Assembly: GCA_017644425.1 (NCBI GenBank)
Contig: JAEPLN010000001.1
Coordinates: 682,001 to 746,000 of the forward strand
Direction of reading: 5' to 3'
DNA length: 64,000 nucleotides
Source: Prochlorococcus marinus CUG1433
GTDB taxonomy: Bacteria > Cyanobacteriota > Cyanobacteriia > PCC-6307 > Cyanobiaceae
The notes beneath the pieces were generated by a model, which was given only the letters and a program-made list of their open reading frames with translations, was not told the origin of the DNA and did not search any database. Positions within the stretch are counted from its first letter, which is position 1. Each line of letters begins with the position of its first letter. Of the stretch, positions 56,884 to 64,000 are shown piece after piece. The position numbers and the translations under genes are program-made.

Positions 56884-57612
56884 ATGAATGAAATTAATCA
56901 AATAAATAATGAACCGGTAAGAAAATCAAGAATTTTATTAGTTGATGATGAGCCTGGGTTAAGAACAGCTGTTAAAACATTTTTAGAAGATGAAGGCTTT
57001 GAAATATTTATTGCAGTTGATGGAGAGGATGGTTGGGAAAAAGCTCAAACAATTTTCCCCGATTTGATAATTAGCGATATTATGATGCCACGAGCCAACG
57101 GTTATGCTTTATTAGAAAAAATTAGAGAGGATGAAAAATTAGGAGGAACTCCAGTTATTTTTCTAACTGCAAAAGGAATGACCCTAGACAGAACAGAAGG
57201 TTATCTTGCGGGAGTTGATGATTATATTTCCAAACCTTTCGATCCCGATGAATTAGCTGCAAGAGTTAAAAATGTAATCAACAGACAAGAACGATTATTA
57301 AAAGAAGCGGCACGATTCGCAGATATTGACGTAAGCAAAATGGCAAAACAAATTACTGAAATAAAATCTATGCTCACAGACCAAAACCAGACTAATCCAG
57401 AAAATAAAATAAATCTTCCTAGTTTTACTCCTAGAGAAGCTAGTGTGCTGCAACTAGTAGCAGAGGGACTGATGAATAAAGAAATTGCAAGACAGCTTGA
57501 AACATCTATTAGAAATGTTGAGAAATATGTAAGTAGACTTTTTATCAAGACAGGTACATCTAGCCGAACAGAATTAGTTCGTTATGCACTTGAAAATCAT
57601 TTAGTGAAATAA
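56884..57612 (+). CDS. LuxR-type response regulator (Ycf29-like)
   Basis: The 242-aa protein has a receiver domain with acidic residues D21/D22, phosphoacceptor D65 (IISDIMMP) and conserved lysine in YISKPF. A short linker follows, then a LuxR/GerE helix-turn-helix (about 175-237; FTPREASVLQLVAEGLMNKEIA). The layout matches Ycf29, a regulator kept in cyanobacteria and red-type plastids; the assignment rests on recognition by eye. No histidine kinase is nearby. It converges on chlM with a 1-bp gap. Confidence 0.88.
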   Translation: MNEINQINNEPVRKSRILLVDDEPGLRTAVKTFLEDEGFEIFIAVDGEDGWEKAQTIFPDLIISDIMMPRANGYALLEKIREDEKLGGTPVIFLTAKGMTLDRTEGYLAGVDDYISKPFDPDELAARVKNVINRQERLLKEAARFADIDVSKMAKQITEIKSMLTDQNQTNPENKINLPSFTPREASVLQLVAEGLMNKEIARQLETSIRNVEKYVSRLFIKTGTSSRTELVRYALENHLVK

Positions 57613-57613
57613 A

Positions 57614-58315
57614 TTATCTAATTTTTTCGAATTCAATTAGTTTTGAAAAGTAAAAAGGAGCTTGATTTAATTTCTTTTTAACCACCTTAAATCCTCTTTC
57701 TTTAGCAGCATTAATAATGCCCTTTTCTTTCAATGTATAAGCTCTTGTAGTTTTACTTGGCCCAGGAAATAATTTCCCAATATTTTTTAGAACAGCGAGA
57801 ACTGGCGTATATGGAGCAAAGCTTACAATAAGTTTCTCTTTACTTAAATCACAAAGATGTTGGACCATTTCTTCTGCAACTGGTTGAGGATAATGAATAA
57901 ACACATCCAAACAAACTACAACATCAAATAATCCTTTTAATTTTTCCAAATCACAGATTTCATATTTAATTTTTTCTTGTTTCAAACCTAATTCATTAAT
58001 GCGTTTCTTTGTTTCTTTAATCATTTCAGAAGAAATATCACTCACCTGTAATTCTTTTATACCTAGTCTTAGTAATGGTATGGATAGACTTCCAACACCG
58101 CATCCTGCATCACAAAAACTTTTTTTTGTTAGTTCAGGGTAATTTTTGATGTATGAGATTACATCATCTACAGTTTTTTGATGTCCTTTCCTTATATTTT
58201 TCTGAACTGTATTAATTTCATCAGATTTACTATAAATTTTGTTCCATCTTTCAAAGCCAGTGCCATTAAAATACTCCCTAACCTCACTTTTTTCGATAAT
58301 CTTATTGGACGTCAT
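57614..58315 (-). CDS. chlM: Mg-protoporphyrin IX methyltransferase
   Basis: The 233-aa SAM-dependent methyltransferase has the SAM loop DAGCGVGSLSIPL (about 68-80), DVSSEMI-type ISSEMIKETKKR, and the ChlM/BchM N-terminal YFNGTGFERWNKIY. It methylates Mg-protoporphyrin IX in chlorophyll synthesis. hemB, an earlier step of the same pathway, is also in this window but far away. It diverges from purE. Confidence 0.96.
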   Translation of the reverse strand: MTSNKIIEKSEVREYFNGTGFERWNKIYSKSDEINTVQKNIRKGHQKTVDDVISYIKNYPELTKKSFCDAGCGVGSLSIPLLRLGIKELQVSDISSEMIKETKKRINELGLKQEKIKYEICDLEKLKGLFDVVVCLDVFIHYPQPVAEEMVQHLCDLSKEKLIVSFAPYTPVLAVLKNIGKLFPGPSKTTRAYTLKEKGIINAAKERGFKVVKKKLNQAPFYFSKLIEFEKIR

Positions 58316-58368
58316 AGTTTTCTATGAAAATTTATTCTTTTTATATTAACTAACTGGCGCCAAATTAA

Positions 58369-58941
58369 TTGCACGCCATTATAGGAAAGAATTGTTTTGT
58401 TATTTTGTCAGAATTAAATTCTAAAGATATTTATAAAATCGCTGTCGTAATGGGTAGTGATTCAGATTTAAAAACATTGAAACCTGCTGTAGATATTTTA
58501 AGAGAATTTGGAATAAAAACTGAAGTTTGTATACTTTCTGCTCATCGAACACCTATTGAAATGATGGAATATGCAAAAAATGCAGAAACAGAAAACATAA
58601 AAGTAATAATTGCGGGGGCTGGGGGTGCTGCACATCTTCCAGGAATGTTGGCATCCATTACTTGCATTCCTGTAATTGGAGTGCCAGTAGAGAGTAAGAC
58701 ACTTAAGGGGATTGACTCTCTTTTATCAATTGTTCAAATGCCCGCTGGGATACCAGTAGCAACAGTTGCAATTAATGGAGGTCAAAATGCTGGGTTATTA
58801 GCAATAGGAATGATCAGTTTATTTGATGAATCAATGAAGAAAAATCTAAAAAAATTTAGAGAAAATCTTCATAAACAAGTAAGGACTAAAAATAGTAAGT
58901 TATCAAGTATTGGAGCTGAAAATTATCTTCAAAATCTATGA
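58369..58941 (+). CDS. purE: N5-carboxyaminoimidazole ribonucleotide mutase PurE
   Basis: Family signatures MGSDSD (about 28-33), SAHRTP, and AGAGGAAHLPGM identify the class I PurE, which rearranges N5-CAIR to CAIR in purine synthesis. The product is up to 190 aa, longer than the usual 160-175. The start is uncertain: the TTG at 58369 gives MHAIIGKNCFVIL, while the TTG at 58405 (residue 13) would give a more typical N-terminus. No strong Shine-Dalgarno resolves this. It is divergent from chlM and convergent with cysC. Confidence 0.92.
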   Translation: MHAIIGKNCFVILSELNSKDIYKIAVVMGSDSDLKTLKPAVDILREFGIKTEVCILSAHRTPIEMMEYAKNAETENIKVIIAGAGGAAHLPGMLASITCIPVIGVPVESKTLKGIDSLLSIVQMPAGIPVATVAINGGQNAGLLAIGMISLFDESMKKNLKKFRENLHKQVRTKNSKLSSIGAENYLQNL

Positions 58942-58957
58942 AACTATACTTTTTCTA

Positions 58958-59596
58958 TTAGCTCTTTTTGAGAAAGTTTTCTGTTTTAAGGTACTTAATA
59001 ACTTTTTCAACAGAATCATTTAAATCTAATGATCCTGTATCAACAGTAATTTCTGGATTATGAGGAGCTTCATATGGACTAGAAATCCCAGTAAATTCCT
59101 TAATTTCGCCCAATCGAGCTTTCTTATAAAGACCTTTAGTATCCCTATTTTCGCAAACTGTGATATCTGCAGCACAATAAACTTCAATAAAATCCTTAGA
59201 TCCAATAATTTTTCTCACCTTATCTCTATCGCTAATAAATGGTGAAACGAATGCTGTAATTGTAATTATCCCTGCATTCATAAATAAATTTGCAACTTCT
59301 CCAATTCTTCTTATGTTTTCTTCTCTATCTTCATCCGAAAAACCGAGATCTTTACATAAACCGTGTCTAATGTTATCCCCATCCAACACGTAAGTCGAAA
59401 AACCATCTAAGTGTAAAACTTCATTTAAAGCATTGGCTAAAGTACTTTTACCAGAGCCAGATAAACCTGTAAACCAGATAACCATACTTTTATGACCTCT
59501 CATTTTCTCTAATTTTTCTCTATCAATAGTTAAATTATGCCACTTTATATTGGTTGACTTTGTTTGATCTTGTTCTTTCATTTTTTGGCTCATCAA
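58958..59596 (-). CDS. cysC: Adenylylsulfate kinase
   Basis: The 212-aa APS kinase has the P-loop GLSGSGKST (44-52), LDGDNIRHGLCKDLGFS, FVSPFISDRD and a lid region with IYKKARLGEIKEFTGISSPYE-type residues (written LYKKARLGEIK at about 155). It makes PAPS for sulfate assimilation or sulfotransfer. Two ATGs near the start (59596, 59593) make the first residue uncertain by one. It ends 16 bp from purE. Confidence 0.96.
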   Translation of the reverse strand: MMSQKMKEQDQTKSTNIKWHNLTIDREKLEKMRGHKSMVIWFTGLSGSGKSTLANALNEVLHLDGFSTYVLDGDNIRHGLCKDLGFSDEDREENIRRIGEVANLFMNAGIITITAFVSPFISDRDKVRKIIGSKDFIEVYCAADITVCENRDTKGLYKKARLGEIKEFTGISSPYEAPHNPEITVDTGSLDLNDSVEKVIKYLKTENFLKKS

Positions 59597-59623
59597 AATT
59601 AAAAACCTATCCTAACCCTTGCT

Positions 59624-59935
59624 TTATAAATTATGAAATCCCTCTTTACGAAGAAACTCAATTGATTTCGATACCATATCGCCCTGTAACTGGATATTAC
59701 TATCAATTAATGTTCCTCCAGTACCACAAAAAACCTTAATTTTTTTTAGTAATTCTTTTAATAAGATTTCATTCTCAGTTCCTAGCCCTCTTATTAAAGT
59801 GATAGTCTTACCCTTTTTACCTTTTTTTTGTTTTGAAATATTTATTTTTGACTTTTTATTAAAAGTATCTAAATTAGCTATTTCTTCAGATTTTATTTCT
59901 TGATTATCAAATTCGATCCAATTCTTTTTTCCCAT
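59624..59935 (-). CDS. SUI1/YciH-family translation factor
   Basis: The 103-aa protein has a basic N-terminal part (KKSKINISKQKKGKKGKT) and the SUI1 fold (ITLIRGLGTENEILLKELLKKIKVFCGTGGT, written in parts: FCGTGGTLID at about 69-78). GTGGT is the family's key motif. It is related to eukaryotic eIF1 and bacterial YciH, which may alter start selection. It is on the minus strand, 27 bp upstream of cysC, and diverges from trpB by 48 bp. Confidence 0.88.
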   Translation of the reverse strand: MGKKNWIEFDNQEIKSEEIANLDTFNKKSKINISKQKKGKKGKTITLIRGLGTENEILLKELLKKIKVFCGTGGTLIDSNIQLQGDMVSKSIEFLRKEGFHNL

Positions 59936-59983
59936 TATTTTAAATATAATCTATAGTTAGTTAATACTTATTCTATAGAAAAA

Positions 59984-61228
59984 GTGGTAAGTACATTTTC
60001 TCGCAAAGATCAAAATTATAAAAACGACGATTTAAATCAACCCTCCAAAGAGGGAAGGTTTGGAAAATATGGTGGTCAATATGTTCCTGAAACTCTAATG
60101 CCTGCTCTTTTTGAGCTTGAAACTGCTGCATCAAATGCATGGAAAGATAAGCTTTTTGTAAAAGAATTAAATCATCTTCTTAAGACTTATGTAGGAAGAG
60201 AAACACCACTTTATGAAGCTAAAAGACTTACTGACCATTACAAAACCAAACAAGCAACTCCAAGAATATGGCTTAAACGAGAAGATTTGAATCATACTGG
60301 TGCACACAAAATTAACAATGCCCTTGGACAAGCTTTATTAGCAATAAGAATGGGCAAAAAAAGGATAATTGCAGAAACAGGAGCAGGCCAGCATGGAGTT
60401 GCTACTGCAACTGTTTGTGCGAGATTTGGCTTGAAATGCATTATCTATATGGGTGCCGAAGACATAAAAAGACAATCTCTTAACGTCTTCAGAATGAAAC
60501 TGCTAGGAGCTGAAGTTAAAGTTGTAAATTCAGGAACTGCAACACTCAAGGATGCAACTAGTGAAGCAATTAGAGATTGGGTTTCTAATGTAGAAACAAC
60601 ACACTACATTTTAGGATCAGTTGCAGGTCCACACCCTTTCCCGAAAATCGTGAGAGATTTTCATGCAGTTATTGGAGAAGAAACTAAAAAACAATGCATG
60701 GAATCGTTTGGGTCTTTGCCCGATATTTTACTTGCTTGTGTAGGTGGGGGATCAAATGCAATGGGTCTTTTCCATCCTTTCGTAAAGGAAAAATCTGTAC
60801 GACTTATTGGTGTTGAAGCTGCAGGAAGCGGAGTTGACACTGACAAACATGCTGCAACTATTACTAAAGGGTCAGTTGGAATTCTGCATGGATCAATGAG
60901 TCTTCTTCTACAAGATAATAATGGTCAAGTACAAGAAGCTCATTCAATAAGTGCAGGTTTGGATTACCCAGGAGTAGGTCCCGAACATAGCCATTTGAAA
61001 GATATAGGTAGGGCAGAATATGGATCAGTCACAGATCAAGAAGCTTTAGATGCTTTAAGACTTGTTAGTGAACTTGAAGGAATTATACCAGCACTTGAAA
61101 CTTCCCACGCCTTTGCATGGTTGGATAAATTATGTCCTACTCTTAAAAAAGATACTCATATAGTGATCAATTGCTCTGGAAGAGGTGACAAAGATGTGAA
61201 TACTGTCGCATCTTCATTAAATATTTAA
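59984..61228 (+). CDS. trpB: Tryptophan synthase beta chain
   Basis: The 414-aa PLP enzyme joins indole and serine. [18 protein letters not shown] (about 22-39) and the PLP lysine in [13 protein letters not shown] are present. [10 protein letters not shown] carries the beta-site loop and [13 protein letters not shown] the phosphate loop. It is TrpB1-type by length and motifs. The start is GTG at 59984, fitting the divergent promoter and the N-terminal tail. trpA is not adjacent. Confidence 0.97.
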   Translation: MVSTFSRKDQNYKNDDLNQPSKEGRFGKYGGQYVPETLMPALFELETAASNAWKDKLFVKELNHLLKTYVGRETPLYEAKRLTDHYKTKQATPRIWLKREDLNHTGAHKINNALGQALLAIRMGKKRIIAETGAGQHGVATATVCARFGLKCIIYMGAEDIKRQSLNVFRMKLLGAEVKVVNSGTATLKDATSEAIRDWVSNVETTHYILGSVAGPHPFPKIVRDFHAVIGEETKKQCMESFGSLPDILLACVGGGSNAMGLFHPFVKEKSVRLIGVEAAGSGVDTDKHAATITKGSVGILHGSMSLLLQDNNGQVQEAHSISAGLDYPGVGPEHSHLKDIGRAEYGSVTDQEALDALRLVSELEGIIPALETSHAFAWLDKLCPTLKKDTHIVINCSGRGDKDVNTVASSLNI

Positions 61229-61579
61229 TCAATATCTAGGAATTGATGGGTCAATATATCTACTCCATCCATCAATACCCTCCTCTAAATTCCAGATTTC
61301 TTTCACAATATTATTATCTAAACACCATTGACAAAAGTTATAACTTCTTATTCCTGCATGGCAAGTAACAACGATTTCTCTTTCTAACAAACCAGCAAAT
61401 ATTTCTTCAACATATTCAAATGTGACTTTACTAATTGGTATATGTAAAAATTCTTTTGAAAAACGAGCTATTTCAAGTTCTGACTGTTCTCTTACATCAA
61501 TTAAGACTGGATCTTCATTCTTAGAATCAAACCAATCATTGAGAGTAGAAGCATTTATAGATTTTGGATAATTTCCCAA
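61229..61579 (-). CDS. Rhodanese-domain protein
   Basis: The 116-aa single rhodanese domain has LIDVREQSE (about 27-35) and the active-site loop CHAGIRS with C73, so sulfur transfer or phosphatase-type activity is possible. Four further residues in NFCQWC may be redox active. It is convergent with trpB (the two stops are adjacent at 61228/61229) and diverges from the DUF3352-like gene. Physiological role unknown. Confidence 0.88.
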   Translation of the reverse strand: MGNYPKSINASTLNDWFDSKNEDPVLIDVREQSELEIARFSKEFLHIPISKVTFEYVEEIFAGLLEREIVVTCHAGIRSYNFCQWCLDNNIVKEIWNLEEGIDGWSRYIDPSIPRY

Positions 61580-61662
61580 TTGAGAGGATAAATTATGTGT
61601 TATTTACAATTTAATAAATTAAGTTGCAGAGGGTTATTTATTGTTAAAAATAAAAATAAACA

Positions 61663-63129
61663 TTGATAATGAAACTTAGAATAGTAGCAATATTACTATT
61701 ATTTTCTTTATTTCTTTTTGTTGGTTTTAAAAAAGTTTCTGCAAATAAAAATAAAGAGCAAAGTACAAATATTGAGCAACTAAATATCTTAAAATATGTA
61801 CCTGAAAAAAATAAATTATTATTCATTTCAAATTTAGAAAATTTCAATATTTTTAACAATAATGAAAAAGATAAAAATCCTAAAAATCAAAATGACATAG
61901 TTTTATTAAAAGATTCTATATTAGATTACTTAGGTTTAGATCTAGGGAACAATAAATTAGAAGATATTTATAATAATGAATTTATAATCTCAACTTTTGA
62001 GAATAATAAAAAACTTAAAGATGATGTTTTGATTGCTTTTAAAATTAAGCCAGAAAAAAATCTTGATGATATATTGCATCTCCCCAATCAAATTGATCAG
62101 ACCAATGAAATAATTCCAATTTATAGAGAAAATAAAATAAATTTTCTCAATTTCATATATCGGACAGAAGATAATTATGTTATTGCGTCATCAGATAAAA
62201 AATTAATCAAAAACAGTATTAGCTCTGGTGATGATTTTAAAGAAAAAAAATTTCAATATAAGGGGGGATTTTTTGGACTAAAAAAAGAAAAAAATATTTT
62301 ATTCACAAATAAATTTTGGGAAAGTAAATTTTTTAATAAAGAATTTTTTCCTGAGAATAATGAGGATATTATAGCTACAACATTTGACTATAAAAATGAG
62401 TATTTAATTTTAAAATCATATTTACTAAACAATAAAAAAAATATTGATATTCATACTTACGATAAGCTTTTAAATAAAGAGAAAAGGAATGAAAATAATC
62501 CAGAAGTTTCAATTTTTTGTGATATAAAAAATTTTGAAAAATATCTAAAACCTTTAATAAGTGATTTTGAACTTAGTTTGTTTGAAGAGTTTGATCAAAA
62601 TATCAATGAAGACATATTAATTCTCAATTCAAAAAAAGATTGGCTTATTGCATTTCAAAAAAATACTGGAGATAAATTTAACTTAAGTACTTTGAAAAAA
62701 CTTAAAGATTTCAACAAATATACTTTGAAAAAGAATGAAGATATTTACTCGATTTATACTAAAGATATTCTTGAAGAAAAAAACGATTTAATAAAAGAAT
62801 TAACTTATGAAAATATCTATTCAATAGAATCAGGAGATTTACAAATCATAAGTAATTATTTAATTGATGATAAAAAATTAGAAACAGTCTCAAATAAATT
62901 TTTTAACCTAAAAACTAATAAAAATAAATCTGCTTTTCTTTATGCAAAAGTTGATATCAAAGATGAAAATTCTAAAAAAATTAAAAATTTTACTGATTTA
63001 CAAGATCTTAATTTTCTCATTACAAATATTTTAAAAATATCAAATGAAGAATCTCTAGAAATCATTAGACAATCTATTCCTGAAAAAAATCCAATTCTTT
63101 ATACAGAAAAAATATTAAAAATACTTTAA
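61663..63129 (+). CDS. DUF3352-like exported protein, 488 aa
   Basis: The protein has an N-terminal hydrophobic segment (about 4-23) after a basic start, typical of a signal or anchor, then a long lysine/asparagine-rich soluble body. The body has repeated strand-helix pattern beginning YVPEKNKLLFISNL. This matches the cyanobacterial DUF3352 family as I recall it; function is unknown. The composition is very A+T-driven (K, N, I, F). A TTG at 61663 precedes the ATG at 61669 by two codons; either may start the protein. Confidence 0.75.
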   Translation: MIMKLRIVAILLLFSLFLFVGFKKVSANKNKEQSTNIEQLNILKYVPEKNKLLFISNLENFNIFNNNEKDKNPKNQNDIVLLKDSILDYLGLDLGNNKLEDIYNNEFIISTFENNKKLKDDVLIAFKIKPEKNLDDILHLPNQIDQTNEIIPIYRENKINFLNFIYRTEDNYVIASSDKKLIKNSISSGDDFKEKKFQYKGGFFGLKKEKNILFTNKFWESKFFNKEFFPENNEDIIATTFDYKNEYLILKSYLLNNKKNIDIHTYDKLLNKEKRNENNPEVSIFCDIKNFEKYLKPLISDFELSLFEEFDQNINEDILILNSKKDWLIAFQKNTGDKFNLSTLKKLKDFNKYTLKKNEDIYSIYTKDILEEKNDLIKELTYENIYSIESGDLQIISNYLIDDKKLETVSNKFFNLKTNKNKSAFLYAKVDIKDENSKKIKNFTDLQDLNFLITNILKISNEESLEIIRQSIPEKNPILYTEKILKIL

Positions 63130-63209
63130 TAAAGTCATTCAAAAAAGCTTTAAAAACAATTAATTACAATTTTTGTGAAGTTAATAACTTGTGGTTAATT
63201 AATCATTAT

Positions 63210-63237
63210 TTGACTATCTTTAATCTATAAGTATTTA
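63210..63237 (+). promoter_or_regulatory. Possible gltA promoter
   Basis: TTGACT (63210-63215) and TATTTA (63232-63237) are separated by 16 nt upstream of gltA. The start of transcription would fall near 63245, leaving a leader of only about 10 nt. The rest of the 124-bp gap shows nothing else. Confidence 0.4.
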
Positions 63238-63253
63238 ATATTGAATTAAGGAA

Positions 63254-64000
63254 TTGGATAGCAAAAAACTAACTTTAAAACCAGGATTAGAGGGTGTCCC
63301 AGTTACTAATTCATCTATCTGTGATATAGACGGTAACAAGGGTAAATTATTGTACAGAGGCTACTCCATTGAGGAACTATCAAAAAAAAGCAGTTTTTTA
63401 GAAACTGCTTACCTATTGATTTGGGGTGAATTGCCTACAGCTATTCAACTAAGAGATTTTGAACAAGAAGTTCAAATGCATCGAAGACTAAGTTTTAGAG
63501 TCAGAGATATGATGAAATGTTTCCCTGCAACAGGTCATCCTATGGATGCTCTTCAATCTAGTGCAGCTTCTTTGGGGCTCTTCTATTCACGTAGAGCAAT
63601 AGATGATCCTAATTACATCTATAACGCAGTGATAAGACTAATAGCAAAAATACCAACAATGATTGCTGCGTTTCAACTTATCAGAAAAGGACAAGACCCA
63701 ATTCAACCTAGAGATGATTTAACTTACTCATCAAATTTTCTTTACATGCTTACTGAAAAAGAACAAGATCCTATAGCCGCAAAAGTTTTTGATAGATGTT
63801 TAATTCTACATGCCGAACATAGTTTAAACGCAAGTACATTTAGCGCAAGAGTAACTGCAAGCACTCTTACAGACCCATATGCTGTCATCGCCTCTGCGGT
63901 GGGAACCCTGGCTGGCCCACTTCATGGAGGAGCAAATGAGGATGTTATTGCAATGTTAGAAGAAATCAAAATTCCAGAAAATGCTGCTTCTTTTTTGGAT
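63254..64000 (+). CDS. gltA: Citrate synthase (5' part, runs off the window)
   Basis: The frame starts at TTG 63254 (MDSKKLTLKPGLEGVPVTNS), a typical type II citrate synthase N-terminus, and stays open to the window end. It carries the catalytic-region motifs CDIDG, GYSIEEL, the active-site EHSLNAST (His) and GPLHGGANE (His), so about 249 codons are present of the usual 370-380. It condenses oxaloacetate and acetyl-CoA at the entrance of the incomplete TCA cycle. An upstream in-frame TGA (63242-63244) limits the start to the last few codons; TTG is the only standard start among them. Confidence 0.95.
   Translation, partial: MDSKKLTLKPGLEGVPVTNSSICDIDGNKGKLLYRGYSIEELSKKSSFLETAYLLIWGELPTAIQLRDFEQEVQMHRRLSFRVRDMMKCFPATGHPMDALQSSAASLGLFYSRRAIDDPNYIYNAVIRLIAKIPTMIAAFQLIRKGQDPIQPRDDLTYSSNFLYMLTEKEQDPIAAKVFDRCLILHAEHSLNASTFSARVTASTLTDPYAVIASAVGTLAGPLHGGANEDVIAMLEEIKIPENAASFLD

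Noticed and set aside
59985-59993. NtcA-like GTA/TAC half sites in several promoters
   Set aside because: Spacing did not fit GTA-N8-TAC at any promoter I inspected.

Overview
The window is chromosomal core sequence from a marine picocyanobacterium, most likely a high-light-adapted Prochlorococcus. The evidence is the strong A+T bias, very short intergenic gaps, and cyanobacterial genes such as psbA (D1), cp12, ndhH, chlM, a bicA-like/sbtA/sbtB bicarbonate uptake set, phylloquinone (men) genes, secE-nusG-rplKAJL and a Ycf29-like regulator. The strain cannot be fixed from sequence alone. I see no insertion sequence, prophage, CRISPR array, tRNA or rRNA.

Layout. 1-6.6 kb: 3' end of ftsH, an eda-like aldolase, aroC, psbA with its terminator and structured leader, a small unannotated-type ORF, an aspartoacylase-like gene, a GST-like gene, cp12 and a 60-aa conserved-looking protein. 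6.7-11.6 kb (minus strand): obg, mutS2, a glyoxalase-fold gene, hemB. 11.8-14.8 kb: a tight plus-strand operon for bicarbonate uptake (bicA-like, sbtA, sbtB). 14.8-19.3 kb: an unusual thioredoxin-reductase-like flavoprotein, a coiled-coil protein coupled to an ABC1/UbiB kinase, and enolase. 19.5-27.6 kb: clpB2-like, secE, nusG, rplK, rplA, an L10 leader, rplJ, rplL, rnhA, pyrD. 27.6-35.4 kb: a CobC/CobD-like aminotransferase, murG, a secreted unknown, pgk, rbgA, an RluD-family synthase, and a fused two-ATPase ABC protein. 35.5-43.6 kb: bifunctional RelA/SpoT, DUF2062, mnmE, nadC, argS, hisC. 43.6-47.2 kb (minus): prfB (with a programmed +1 frameshift), DUF3285, ybeY, dgkA, trpG, and a metallo-beta-lactamase-fold protein. 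47.3-53.5 kb: grxC, gshB, then menF, menA, menC, menE and a DHNA-CoA thioesterase. 53.5-64 kb: ndhH, rsmH, a cysteine desulfurase, a LuxR-type response regulator, chlM, purE, cysC, a SUI1-like gene, trpB, a rhodanese, a DUF3352-like protein and the 5' part of gltA.

Functionally the region is housekeeping: carbon acquisition and Calvin-cycle control (BicA/SbtA/SbtB, CP12, Pgk, Eno), photosystem II and cofactors (D1, HemB, ChlM, phylloquinone for photosystem I), translation, and redox chemistry (Grx, GshB, a TrxR-like enzyme, GST). The most interesting points are the TrxR-like protein without a recognisable NADPH site, a short SbtB, a CP12 with only the C-terminal cysteine pair, a metallo-beta-lactamase-fold protein that has lost its metal motif, a TTG-started 42-codon ORF beside psbA, and RNA-level control at prfB and rplJ.
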